Source of the DNA: CAYVOX01 sp964453035
Lineage (GTDB): Bacteria > Chloroflexota > Anaerolineae > Anaerolineales > Anaerolineaceae
Assembly: GCA_964453035.1 (NCBI GenBank)
Contig: CAYVOX010000165.1
Coordinates: 1-6,334 of the forward strand
Length of the DNA stretch: 6,334 bases
Direction: 5' to 3'
Position numbers and translations under genes: made by a program. Position 1 is the first letter of the stretch, and every line of letters begins with the position of its first letter. Under the pieces are notes generated by a model. The model saw only the letters and a list, made by a program, of their open reading frames with translations. It made no database searches and was not told the DNA's origin. Of this stretch, positions 1-6,211 are shown piece by piece.

Positions 1-1794
1 CTACCTCACCCCCCACACCCGCACCGTGCCGTCCTCCAGGCTGAGCGCCACCCTCCGCCCATCCGCCGAAAAAGCCACCCGCCTGACGGGTTCGCGGAAC
101 GTCAGGTTGTGCAGCAGCGCCCCGCTGGCAGCGCTGTAAAAGCGCAGACTGCCGTCCCACCAGCCAGCGACCAGCAGCAACCCATCCGGCGAGTAGGCCA
201 GCGCGGAGAGGCGGTCATCCTTTTTTCCCGCTATCGAACGGGAGAGCGTGCTGTCATACAGGCGCCAGATGGAAATAACCCCCTCATCCCCGCCGGAAGC
301 CAGGGTAACCCCGCCCGCGCCAAATTCCAGGGCGCTGATGAACTGGCCCTCCTCGCGCAGGGTGAGCTGCAGGCTGCCGTCGCCAACCCGCCACAAGCGC
401 AGGCTGCCATCCATGCTGCCCCCCGCCAGCAAACGCTCATCCGGTGAGAAAACCAGCCGCAAAGCCGTATCCGCGCCGGTATCTATCTCCGTCACAGGCT
501 CCCCCTCCGGCAGCGACCAGATACGCACAATGCCCGGCGCCGAAGCTGCCAGCCACTTCCCCCCGGAGGAAAGCGCCAGGCCGTTCACCCAGCCCTCATC
601 CATCGCCAGCTCGGCAGCCAGTTCCAACCCCGGCAGCGACCAGGCGCGCACCGAGCCGTCCAGCCCGCTCGAGGCCAACCAGCGCCCATCAGCGGAGGCT
701 TCCAGGCTGCCCATGCCGCCCGGCTGAGCCCCGGGCAGCTCGCGCCGCGCACCGCTCTCGCTATCCCACACCTGCAGCGAGCCGTCATCCCCGGCTGCCA
801 TCAACAGGCGCTCGTTCACAAACAGTGCCTGGCGCAGACCGGTGTAGGCCAGGGTTTGCGCCGCCAGCCCGCCGCTGCTGATGCGCCACACCCGCAGCAC
901 CCCATCGCCGGAGAGCGTCGCCAGCGAGTCGCCGTCAGGGGAGAACAACACCTGCGCCACGCGCCCCTGCAGGCCCTCAAAGGAGCGCAGCACTTTGCCG
1001 TCGGCAGCGCGCCACAGGTTAACGCGGTTATCCCAGCCGCCGGTCGCCAGAATAGCGCCGTCCGTTGAAAAATCCAGCGCGCTGACCCGGTCGGCATGCG
1101 CGACGGTGAACTTCAGCTTGGCATCCAGCACATCCCACACGCCGGCTTTGCCGTCCCCGTAACCGCCGGCGATTCGGGTGCCATCGGGCGAGAATTGCAC
1201 CGCCAGCACCTCGGAATCGCGCCAGAAGCGCCCGGGACTGCGCCCATCCAGCCCGCCCCACAGAAAAATACTGCCGTTCCAATCGGCGGTGACCAGCAAA
1301 TCTCCAGAGGGGCTGGCAGTCATGGCGCTGTTGCCGGTGGTGTACCAGCGGTGCGCCAGTTTGCCACTTTCAACATCCCACAGCAGGTTGATCTCTCCCG
1401 TGGTGCCCAGCGAGATGGTGCGCCCGTCCGTTAAAAAGCGCAGCGCCAGCGGTGCGCCGTGATCACCGTTATCCAGAGTGCGCAGCGCCTTGCCCTGCGA
1501 AAAGTCATACACCGTCAGGCGCGAACTCCAGCTGGCTGCCACCAGCCAGCGTCCATCCGGCGAGATAGCCAGCATCGGCACGCCGCCGGTCACCTCAATG
1601 AAGTGCTCTTCGCGCAGGGTAAGCGCATTGCAAATGGAAATACCGCGCCAGGTGCCCAGCAGCAGGTACTTGCCGTCTGGCGTGTAATCCATAAAGAGGA
1701 TGCTACCCTCGCCCCAGCGCTGCAATTCAACCAGGTCAGAGAACTTCCCCTGACCGATTGGCGCGGCATTTACACCAGAACCCAGCGCGGGCAA
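1..1794 (-). CDS. WD40-repeat double beta-propeller protein (main body of a split lipoprotein gene)
   Basis: The protein is built almost entirely of WD40 repeats, from about residue 27 to the C-terminus at 597. I count 14, each of about 40 residues with an 'SPDG'-type turn and a terminal W/Y-D/R/S strand (for example FSPDG at 201-205, VWDV at 219-222, VRVW at 591-594). Fourteen blades fit two seven-bladed propellers in tandem. Such propellers are usually protein-binding scaffolds; no catalytic residues are evident and the partner is unknown. The stop is TAG at 1-3, so the C-terminus is complete. The first possible start after the upstream TGA is the TTG at 1792-1794, which has no Shine-Dalgarno sequence, yet the frame stays open to 1863 and encodes a Pro/Thr/Ala-rich linker. 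I therefore regard this as the body of a 682-codon gene starting at 2049, with the lipoprotein signal encoded by the preceding entry in transcription order. The domain call is secure; whether it is expressed intact is doubtful. Confidence 0.85.
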   Translation of the reverse strand: MPALGSGVNAAPIGQGKFSDLVELQRWGEGSILFMDYTPDGKYLLLGTWRGISICNALTLREEHFIEVTGGVPMLAISPDGRWLVAASWSSRLTVYDFSQGKALRTLDNGDHGAPLALRFLTDGRTISLGTTGEINLLWDVESGKLAHRWYTTGNSAMTASPSGDLLVTADWNGSIFLWGGLDGRSPGRFWRDSEVLAVQFSPDGTRIAGGYGDGKAGVWDVLDAKLKFTVAHADRVSALDFSTDGAILATGGWDNRVNLWRAADGKVLRSFEGLQGRVAQVLFSPDGDSLATLSGDGVLRVWRISSGGLAAQTLAYTGLRQALFVNERLLMAAGDDGSLQVWDSESGARRELPGAQPGGMGSLEASADGRWLASSGLDGSVRAWSLPGLELAAELAMDEGWVNGLALSSGGKWLAASAPGIVRIWSLPEGEPVTEIDTGADTALRLVFSPDERLLAGGSMDGSLRLWRVGDGSLQLTLREEGQFISALEFGAGGVTLASGGDEGVISIWRLYDSTLSRSIAGKKDDRLSALAYSPDGLLLVAGWWDGSLRFYSAASGALLHNLTFREPVRRVAFSADGRRVALSLEDGTVRVWGVR

Positions 1795-1843
1795 TGTGGG
1801 TAGAGCAGGCCTTGGCGCCAGGGGCTGCGCGGTGGCTGGCTCA

Positions 1844-1856
1844 GGGGGGGGGGGGG
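1844..1856. repeat. 13-base G/C homopolymer inside the WD40 lipoprotein gene
   Basis: There are thirteen consecutive G on the plus strand, read as C in the gene, encoding part of a Pro-rich linker. At its present length the tract keeps the downstream WD40 frame in register with the lipoprotein leader. The in-frame TGA lies 7 bases before it in the coding direction (1864-1866). Runs this long are both error-prone to sequence and prone to slipped-strand length change in vivo. Confidence 0.9.
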
Positions 1857-1863
1857 TGCTCGT

Positions 1864-2049
1864 TCAAACCCGCGCAACTGGCAGGGGGGTAGGTTCAGGC
1901 TCACCGGTGGGGGTCTGGAAGATCCACGGGGTAAGGGTGGCGGGTGCGGGTGCAGGCGGCGTGGAAGGCGCTGGTCCCGGCGCGCAGGCAGAGAGACACG
2001 CCAGCAGCGCCGCCAGGAAGAGTGCCACAATTCGCGCCGGTTGGCTCAC
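1864..2049 (-). CDS. Lipoprotein signal peptide and linker, N-terminal part of the WD40 gene, cut off by in-frame TGA
   Basis: This 61-codon stretch begins with GTG and reads as a bacterial lipoprotein leader. It has a short N-terminus with Arg6, a hydrophobic core at residues 7-19, and a lipobox L19-S20-A21-C22, with Cys22 the predicted lipidation site. A Pro/Thr/Ala-rich spacer follows to residue 61, where a TGA (1864-1866) ends it. The GTG start is supported by GAGG (2057-2060 on the plus strand) with a 7-base spacer, 30 bases after the recR stop. A lipidated 40-residue peptide is an unlikely product. The same frame resumes directly after the TGA with another Pro/Thr-rich linker and then the WD40 repeats, so this is most likely the N-terminus of one gene spanning 1-2049, anchoring the propellers to the outer face of the membrane. 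Broken versus miscalled cannot be told from the sequence. Confidence 0.75.
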   Translation of the reverse strand: MSQPARIVALFLAALLACLSACAPGPAPSTPPAPAPATLTPWIFQTPTGEPEPTPLPVARV

Positions 2050-2056
2050 TACGCCG

Positions 2057-2060
2057 CCTC
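2057..2060 (-). promoter_or_regulatory. Ribosome binding site of the WD40 lipoprotein gene
   Basis: GAGG on the minus strand lies 7 bases before the GTG at 2047-2049. It supports GTG as the start of the lipoprotein leader and argues that translation was meant to begin there, rather than at the unsupported TTG at 1792-1794. Confidence 0.55.
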
Positions 2061-2079
2061 AATCGGATGGGATGTAAGC

Positions 2080-2688
2080 TCAGTTCATTTCCTGCCGCCC
2101 GGACAGGGCGCGCAGCAGGGTGTTCTGGTCAGCATATTCTAAATCGCCGCCGACGGGCAAGCCGCGTGCCAGGCGGGTGACGCGAACGCCCAGCGGAACC
2201 AGTTGCCCGCGCAAGTATAACGCGGTGGCGTCTCCTTCCATGGAAGGGTTGGTCGCCAGCACCACCTCACGCACCTGCCCGCCGCGCACGCGCTCAATCA
2301 GCGGCTGGATCTTCAAGTCCGCCGGCCCAATGCCCTCAATGGGCGAGAGCACGCCGTGTAGAACATGGTAGCGTCCCATAAAACCGGCGGTGCGTTCCAG
2401 GGCCAGCACGTCCAGCGGCTCCTCCACCACGCAAATCTGGGCCGGGTCGCGGCGCGGATCGGCGCAAATTTCGCACATCTCCCTGCCGCTCAGGGTGATG
2501 CTGAAGCACACCGGGCAGAAGGCAGTGGCCGTTTTAAGCACCAGCAGCGCTTCAGCCAGCTTCTGGCTCACCTCATCCGGGGCGCGCAGCAGAAAAAACG
2601 CCAGCCGCGAAGCCGATTTGGGGCCAATACCCGGCAGGCGCTCAAAGGCGGTCACCAGGTTTTGCACAGGTTCAGGCAGGATGGGCAT
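2080..2688 (-). CDS. recR: Recombination mediator protein RecR
   Basis: RecR acts with RecF and RecO in loading RecA on gapped DNA during recombinational repair in the cytoplasm. The 202-residue length is normal for the family. In order: an N-terminal helix-hairpin-helix with LPGIGPKSASRLAF at 18-31; a four-cysteine zinc-binding motif with C58, C61, C72 and C75; a Toprim domain beginning near C86 with VVEEPLDVLAL and continuing through ATNPSMEGDATALYL at 145-159; and the C-terminal ARGLPVGGDLEYAD segment at 174-187. The start is ATG with an AGAAGG Shine-Dalgarno set unusually close (2 bases), overlapping the ybaB stop codon region. The gap to ybaB is only 6 bases, so translational coupling is likely. 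The neighbouring dnaX and ybaB form the standard conserved trio. Nothing in the protein looks damaged. Confidence 0.97.
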   Translation of the reverse strand: MPILPEPVQNLVTAFERLPGIGPKSASRLAFFLLRAPDEVSQKLAEALLVLKTATAFCPVCFSITLSGREMCEICADPRRDPAQICVVEEPLDVLALERTAGFMGRYHVLHGVLSPIEGIGPADLKIQPLIERVRGGQVREVVLATNPSMEGDATALYLRGQLVPLGVRVTRLARGLPVGGDLEYADQNTLLRALSGRQEMN

Positions 2689-2694
2689 ATCCTT

Positions 2695-3033
2695 CTAGAA
2701 TCCCAATCCGCCCAGGCCGCCCGCCAGGGGTCCCATGCGGTCTGATTGCAACTGGCGGGATTGCTCCAGCGCCATATTGACCGCGCTGAGCACCAGATCC
2801 TGCAGCATTTCGGCGTCGGCATCTTTCAGCAATTCGGGGTCAATCTCCACCGCCTTGCACTTCTGGTCGCCGGTCATGGTCACTTTGATGGCCCCTCCGC
2901 CCACGCTGGCGGTGACCGTCTCAATGGCCAACTGCGCCTGCACGGCCTCCATCTGCTCTTGCAGCTTGCGCAACTGGCCCATCATGCCGCCCTGCTGCAT
3001 GCCGCCCACTGGTCGATTAAATCCTTTTGCCAT
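2695..3033 (-). CDS. ybaB: YbaB/EbfC family nucleoid-associated DNA-binding protein
   Basis: This is a small (112 aa) YbaB/EbfC-type protein. The family forms dimers with a pincer shape that bind DNA with little sequence preference, and it is nearly always encoded between dnaX and recR. Recognisable parts are a Met/Gly/Gln-rich N-terminus, a helix around QLRKLQEQMEAVQAQL (20-35), the family core ETVTASVGGGAIKVTMTG (38-55), and EIDPELLKDAD followed by EMLQDLVLSAVNMAL. A Gly/Leu-rich tail ends the protein. The ATG is preceded by a strong AGGAG (plus-strand 3040-3044) with a 6-base spacer. It is the only gene in the cluster with a real gap upstream (50 bp), and that gap contains a short hairpin. 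The family assignment is firm; the cellular role is known only in general terms. Confidence 0.95.
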   Translation of the reverse strand: MAKGFNRPVGGMQQGGMMGQLRKLQEQMEAVQAQLAIETVTASVGGGAIKVTMTGDQKCKAVEIDPELLKDADAEMLQDLVLSAVNMALEQSRQLQSDRMGPLAGGLGGLGF

Positions 3034-3039
3034 AATTCA

Positions 3040-3044
3040 CTCCT
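3040..3044 (-). promoter_or_regulatory. Strong ribosome binding site of ybaB
   Basis: AGGAG on the minus strand lies 6 bases before the ybaB ATG and is the clearest Shine-Dalgarno in the window. It suggests that ybaB initiates independently of dnaX translation, which ends 50 bases upstream. Confidence 0.75.
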
Positions 3045-3050
3045 TTTATG

Positions 3051-3065
3051 TTCCCCGGTGGGGAA
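3051..3065 (-). other. Short perfect hairpin in the dnaX-ybaB gap
   Basis: TTCCCC (3051-3056) and GGGGAA (3060-3065) are perfect inverted copies around a 3-base loop. In the minus-strand mRNA the stem would end 6 bases before the ybaB AGGAG. It lacks a following U-run in the transcript direction, so it is not a typical terminator. It may be an RNA processing or stability element, or chance. Confidence 0.45.
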
Positions 3066-3083
3066 GCTAAATAAACGAAACCA

Positions 3084-4745
3084 TCAGTCCTTTTTGACGA
3101 TTTTTCCGCCCAGGTTGAGCGCGGTGCGCACCAGCCCATCGCCATCCAGGTCCTGCTCGTGGGTGCTGCTTTCGCCCGCTCTGGTGCCAATGACCACGCA
3201 GGTGATGGCAATATCGGCGCCGAGCACCTGCTGGATGGCAGCCCGCGTAATTTTGATGTTGTCGTTGGTTTCCATCTTAGTTTTGATGATCTCAGAAGAA
3301 AAGCTCATCACCAACACGCCGTCTTTGACGGTCTGCAGCTTGCCTGAATTAAGCAGCGCCTCGGTCTGCCCGCGCGCCTTTTTAACGGCAGCGCGGATGC
3401 GCGGCCACTGCTCGATGATTTGCTGCAGGGTGAGCGTGCCGCCCGTTGTTGCTGGCTGCGGGGCAGGCGCAGGGGGTGTTGCGGCAGACCCAGGGGCTGC
3501 GGGCGCAGCAGAGATGACTGGCGGCGGGGATGCAGATTCCACGGCGGGCGGGGGCGTTGGTTCTTTTTGCGCTGCCTGCGCAGGGGCTTTCTGAAAGAGC
3601 ACCACCGTAGGGGCAGCAGCAACCGGGGCAGGCGCGCTGCTGGCCACTGGCGCCTCAATCGCCTCGGCAAAAGCCAGTTCCAGCAGCAGGCCGGGCTGCC
3701 AGCTACCGCGAGATTCAGCGGCGGCGGCGTTGAACAGGCGCAGGGTATCCGTCAGTTGCGGCAGCGCAAAGCCCCGCGCCTGGCGGCTCATGTGCTGGCG
3801 CAGTTCAACGGTTGCCTCCACCTGGTCCGGGTTGCCCAGACTCACCAGCATCAGACCGCGCAGGTAATCCACCACCTGGCGGGCAAACTGGCGGGGGTCA
3901 CTGCCGCTGTCCAGGGCGGCATGGATCAGGTCCAGCCCGACGGCGGCATCGCGCGTCAGAAGCGCCTCAATTAAATCCACCACCAGCTGGCTGGTGGCTG
4001 TTCCCAGCACGGTTTGCGCCGCAGCCAGGGTCACCGTCTCGCCGCTGGAGGCCAGCTGGTCAAGCAGCGAGATGGCGTCGCGCATCGAGCCGGTAGCCTG
4101 CCGGGCAATGAGGATGAGCGCATCCTCGTCAATGCCAATCTGCTCTTGCGCGCAGATGGACTTGAGATGCCGGACAATTTCGATGACCGGGATGCGCCGG
4201 AACTCATAGCGCTGGCAGCGCGAAAGCACCGTCGCCGGAATTTTGTGAACTTCGGTGGTGGCAAGGATAAAAATAGCGTGGGCAGGAGGCTCTTCCAGCG
4301 TTTTCAGCAGCGCGTTGAAGGCCGCCGTGGAGAGCATGTGAACTTCGTCAATGATGTAAACCTTGAACTGCCCCAGGGAGGGTGAAAAGTTAATCTTTTC
4401 GCGCAGGTCGCGCACGTCATCCACGCTGGTATTGGAGGCGGCGTCAATTTCAATCAGGTCGAGGAAGCGCCCCTGGTTGACGGCCTTGCAGTTCTCGCAC
4501 TGGTCGCAGGGCCGGTGGGAAAGATCTTCATCAGTACAGTTGACCGCCTTCGCCAGCAGACGCGCCGTGGTGGTTTTACCGGTGCCACGCGGTCCGGCGA
4601 ACAGGTAGGCGTGTCCCACCCGCCCGCCGCGAATGGCGTTCTGCAGGGTGCGGACAATAGGCTCCTGCCCCACCACCTCCGCCCACAGGTGCGGGCGCCA
4701 CTTGCGGTAGAGGGCCTGGTCAGTTTGGGGTTGCGGGTTATCCAT
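3084..4745 (-). CDS. dnaX: DNA polymerase III subunit gamma/tau (clamp loader ATPase)
   Basis: DnaX is the AAA+ motor of the replicative clamp loader, opening the sliding clamp on primed DNA. Residues counted from the ATG at 4745 (553 aa): family start YRKWRP (13-18) and VVGQE (24-28); Walker A GPRGTGKT (51-58); zinc-binding cysteines C70, C80, C83 and C86; Walker B IIDE (131-134); sensor 1 at LATTE (161-165); the SRC motif (175-177); and sensor 2 arginine in GSMRD (219-223). Domain III follows to about 365, then an Ala/Pro-rich linker (about 366-437) and a folded C-terminal domain (about 438-553). A GTG three codons upstream (4752-4754) overlaps the previous stop, but GGAG sits 8 bases before the ATG and only 1 base from... 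the GTG end of the motif, so ATG is preferred. I found no convincing slippery site, so a separate short gamma form is not evident. Confidence 0.97.
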   Translation of the reverse strand: MDNPQPQTDQALYRKWRPHLWAEVVGQEPIVRTLQNAIRGGRVGHAYLFAGPRGTGKTTTARLLAKAVNCTDEDLSHRPCDQCENCKAVNQGRFLDLIEIDAASNTSVDDVRDLREKINFSPSLGQFKVYIIDEVHMLSTAAFNALLKTLEEPPAHAIFILATTEVHKIPATVLSRCQRYEFRRIPVIEIVRHLKSICAQEQIGIDEDALILIARQATGSMRDAISLLDQLASSGETVTLAAAQTVLGTATSQLVVDLIEALLTRDAAVGLDLIHAALDSGSDPRQFARQVVDYLRGLMLVSLGNPDQVEATVELRQHMSRQARGFALPQLTDTLRLFNAAAAESRGSWQPGLLLELAFAEAIEAPVASSAPAPVAAAPTVVLFQKAPAQAAQKEPTPPPAVESASPPPVISAAPAAPGSAATPPAPAPQPATTGGTLTLQQIIEQWPRIRAAVKKARGQTEALLNSGKLQTVKDGVLVMSFSSEIIKTKMETNDNIKITRAAIQQVLGADIAITCVVIGTRAGESSTHEQDLDGDGLVRTALNLGGKIVKKD

Positions 4746-4750
4746 TGAAA

Positions 4751-5164
4751 TCACTCCCTCAACGCTTTTTCAATTTCATATTCCAATCTAAGGCTGCGGC
4801 GGTGAAACGCAGCCGAAGGCGCCTGCAGGTTGGCGTCGCGGATGCGCCGGTTCAACGCGGCAATGCAGCGGGCAAATTTGGCCAGCGCCACGCGCCGCTC
4901 AACGTCATCGCCCGCAAGGTGGTATTCCCGGCGCAGGCTGGCACCCATGTCCTGCAACTCACCTTCGATCTCGCGGTTGAGCTCAATCCAGGGCAGGCTG
5001 TAGCCATTTTGCCTCAGCAGGTGGTGCGCCAGGCGGGTATCCTCAACCTGGTGGGGATTTTCCTGCTCCAGTTGCAGAGGTTGGCCTTTGCCCCTGAGGT
5101 GCTCAAACTGCCCCGCCTGCATGGCCTGGCGGATTTTCTCCTCGGCGATGCGCTCAAAACTCAT
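4751..5164 (-). CDS. DUF1992 / DnaJ-homologue subfamily C member 28 domain protein
   Basis: The N-terminal half matches the DUF1992 family (the conserved domain also found in eukaryotic DNAJC28): SFERIAEEKIRQAM (2-15), then GQFEHLRGKGQPL (18-30) and a VEDTRLAHHLLRQNG segment (40-54). The rest is charged and helical to residue 137. There is no J-domain HPD motif, which is normal for bacterial members despite the family name. The molecular function is not established. The ATG at 5162-5164 overlaps the preceding TGA as TGATG; a GTG one codon upstream is also in frame. A weak GGTG lies 5 bases before the ATG, and translational coupling is likely. The stop is next to the dnaX start, whose Shine-Dalgarno lies inside this gene's last codons. 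The start is therefore uncertain by one codon, while the family call is confident. Confidence 0.88.
   Translation of the reverse strand: MSFERIAEEKIRQAMQAGQFEHLRGKGQPLQLEQENPHQVEDTRLAHHLLRQNGYSLPWIELNREIEGELQDMGASLRREYHLAGDDVERRVALAKFARCIAALNRRIRDANLQAPSAAFHRRSLRLEYEIEKALRE
4754..4760 (-). promoter_or_regulatory. Ribosome binding site that decides the dnaX start
   Basis: GAGGGAG on the minus strand lies within the last codons of the DUF1992 gene. Its GGAG ends 8 bases before the ATG at 4743-4745, an ideal distance. The last G of the motif is itself the first base of the GTG at 4752-4754, so the motif cannot serve that GTG. Confidence 0.65.
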
Positions 5165-5688
5165 CACGGCACCACAAATGAGGCGCGCACCGCGCCTTGA
5201 GCGTCATAAATCACCACCGTCTTGCCGGTCTGCCACACGGCTTCAGCCAGCCCCCAGAACAGCTCCGTGGCGCTATCCACCCCGGCGCGGGTGTAGATGC
5301 GCACCGTGCCGCCTTTGCCCAGGGCATAGTTCGGAAAGGTGTAACGGTGCCCCATGTTGTCTTCCATCTTCCAGCCCGCCAGGCGCAACTCGCCTTCGCC
5401 ACTGTATTTGAGGTGAACCACTTCATTTTTAGCGTCGCCCGCGCCAATCACATCCACCACCTGCAGCTCGCGCACTTCTCCCGCAGGCGTGCCGGTGAGG
5501 TTGGGCCGCGGTGTGTTGGTGGGCAGGGCTGGAGGCTGGGTGGGCGCAATTTCAGTGGGGAAAACCACCGGCTGCAGCGGCGTGCTGGGGCGCGTGCTGC
5601 TCCACCAGTTGAGCACAATCAGCACCGTGGCAGCCGAGACGATGATATTGAGGATCAGGAATGGGATAATTCGCACAGGTCTGCGCAT
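5164..5688 (-). CDS. Membrane-anchored lamin-tail-domain (LTD) protein
   Basis: The protein has a short Arg-rich N-terminus (MRRPVR), one hydrophobic segment of about 20 residues (FLILNIIVSAATVLIVLNWW) and no lipobox, so it is predicted to be a single-pass anchor with the body outside. A Thr/Pro linker follows, then a C-terminal immunoglobulin-like lamin-tail domain. Its hallmarks are VVHLKYSGEGELRLAGWKM, YTFPNYALGKGGTVRIYT, ELFWGLAEAVWQTGKTVVIYD and AVRASFVV. Bacterial LTDs occur on secreted or surface proteins and nucleases; no catalytic domain is present here, so binding is more likely. I choose the ATG at 5686-5688 because AAGG lies 4 bases before it. An ATG five codons upstream (5701-5703) has no Shine-Dalgarno and would sit very near any transcription start. 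The stop overlaps the next gene's ATG. It appears to be the promoter-proximal gene of the minus-strand cluster. Confidence 0.85.
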   Translation of the reverse strand: MRRPVRIIPFLILNIIVSAATVLIVLNWWSSTRPSTPLQPVVFPTEIAPTQPPALPTNTPRPNLTGTPAGEVRELQVVDVIGAGDAKNEVVHLKYSGEGELRLAGWKMEDNMGHRYTFPNYALGKGGTVRIYTRAGVDSATELFWGLAEAVWQTGKTVVIYDAQGAVRASFVVP

Positions 5689-5694
5689 ACTGCC

Positions 5695-5724
5695 TTGAAT
5701 CATAGCACAGAATGAATGTAAAAT
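5695..5724 (+). promoter_or_regulatory. Sigma-70-like promoter of the yacP-like gene, probably leaderless
   Basis: TTGAAT (5695-5700) and TAAAAT (5719-5724) are separated by 18 bases, matching the -35 and -10 consensus at 4 and 5 of 6 positions. Only 7 bases separate the -10 from the ATG at 5732, so transcription would start at or within a base or two of the start codon. No Shine-Dalgarno is present, which agrees with a leaderless mRNA. The -35 box lies in the 5' leader of the divergent lamin-tail gene, so the two directions must share the site. For the minus strand only a weak -10 candidate (TACATT, 5720-5715) is visible, with no convincing -35. Confidence 0.5.
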
Positions 5725-5731
5725 AAACCCA

Positions 5732-6211
5732 ATGCCTTACCTGATCGACGGACACAACCTGATACCCAAAATCAGGGGGATGAGCCTGCGCCAGCTTGAC
5801 GATGAGCAACGCCTCATTGACCTGCTGGGCGCCTTTCTGCGCGCCAAACCCGCTCAAATGGAGGTTTTTTTTGACCAGGCCGCCCCCGGCAGCGCCGGCA
5901 GAAAGCGCGTGGGCGGGCTGACGGTGCATTTCGTCTTTCGCGGCGCCACTGCCGACCAGGCCATCGCGCGGCGCCTGGCAGCGCTGGGCAAAGCGGCGCG
6001 CAACTGGACGGTGGTGACCTCCGACCGGCGCGTGCAGGAGGAGGCACGCTCCCGCCAGGCAGCGGTGCTGCCCAGCGAAGCCTTTGCGCGGGAAATGGAA
6101 GGAGCGCTCAGCCAGGCAGAGCAGCGCGACCGCGCCAACCCCCCGCGCATCCACCCCGATGAAATTGATGAATGGCTCGAGTTCTTCCAGAATGACGACC
6201 AGCCTGAATAA
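5732..6211 (+). CDS. NYN-domain (YacP/Rae1-like) putative endoribonuclease
   Basis: This 159-residue protein matches the YacP branch of the NYN/PIN-like nuclease superfamily. The signature YLIDGHNLI (3-11) opens the fold. Candidate metal-binding acids follow the family pattern: D6, D48 (VFFDQ), D75 (TADQAIARRL) and D98 (VVTSDRRVQEEAR). The C-terminal HPDEIDEWLEFF segment (141-152) is also typical. The Bacillus subtilis relative Rae1 is a ribosome-associated endoribonuclease that cuts mRNA in the ribosomal A site; the same activity here is inference from the family. The start is ATG with no Shine-Dalgarno, consistent with the promoter 7 bases upstream. The downstream Nudix gene begins inside its 3' end, so the two are likely co-transcribed. 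No motif appears to be missing. Confidence 0.85.
   Translation: MPYLIDGHNLIPKIRGMSLRQLDDEQRLIDLLGAFLRAKPAQMEVFFDQAAPGSAGRKRVGGLTVHFVFRGATADQAIARRLAALGKAARNWTVVTSDRRVQEEARSRQAAVLPSEAFAREMEGALSQAEQRDRANPPRIHPDEIDEWLEFFQNDDQPE

Noticed and set aside
1864..1866. TGA read as selenocysteine or as a reassigned sense codon
   Set aside because: It sits in a low-complexity Pro/Thr linker with no redox motif and no evident SECIS-like hairpin just downstream. TGA is the normal stop of recR, dnaX, DUF1992 and the lamin-tail gene in the same window.
1770..2030. Minus-strand frame through the C tract with a Pro/Arg-rich product
   Set aside because: It is a shifted reading of the lipoprotein linker. It could matter only if two indels flank the TGA, and its composition is less linker-like than the frame containing the lipobox.
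3378..3383. Tandem Lys codons AAA AAG in dnaX (residues 455-456) as a programmed frameshift site for a short gamma subunit
   Set aside because: The preceding base is T, so a -1 slip would pair poorly with TAA. There is no long A-run, and the site lies within the C-terminal domain rather than at the linker where gamma forms usually end.
2746..3594. 282-codon open frame on the plus strand, antisense to ybaB and dnaX
   Set aside because: Both opposite-strand genes are unmistakable conserved families. The antisense translation has no recognisable domain and reflects GC-rich codon bias.
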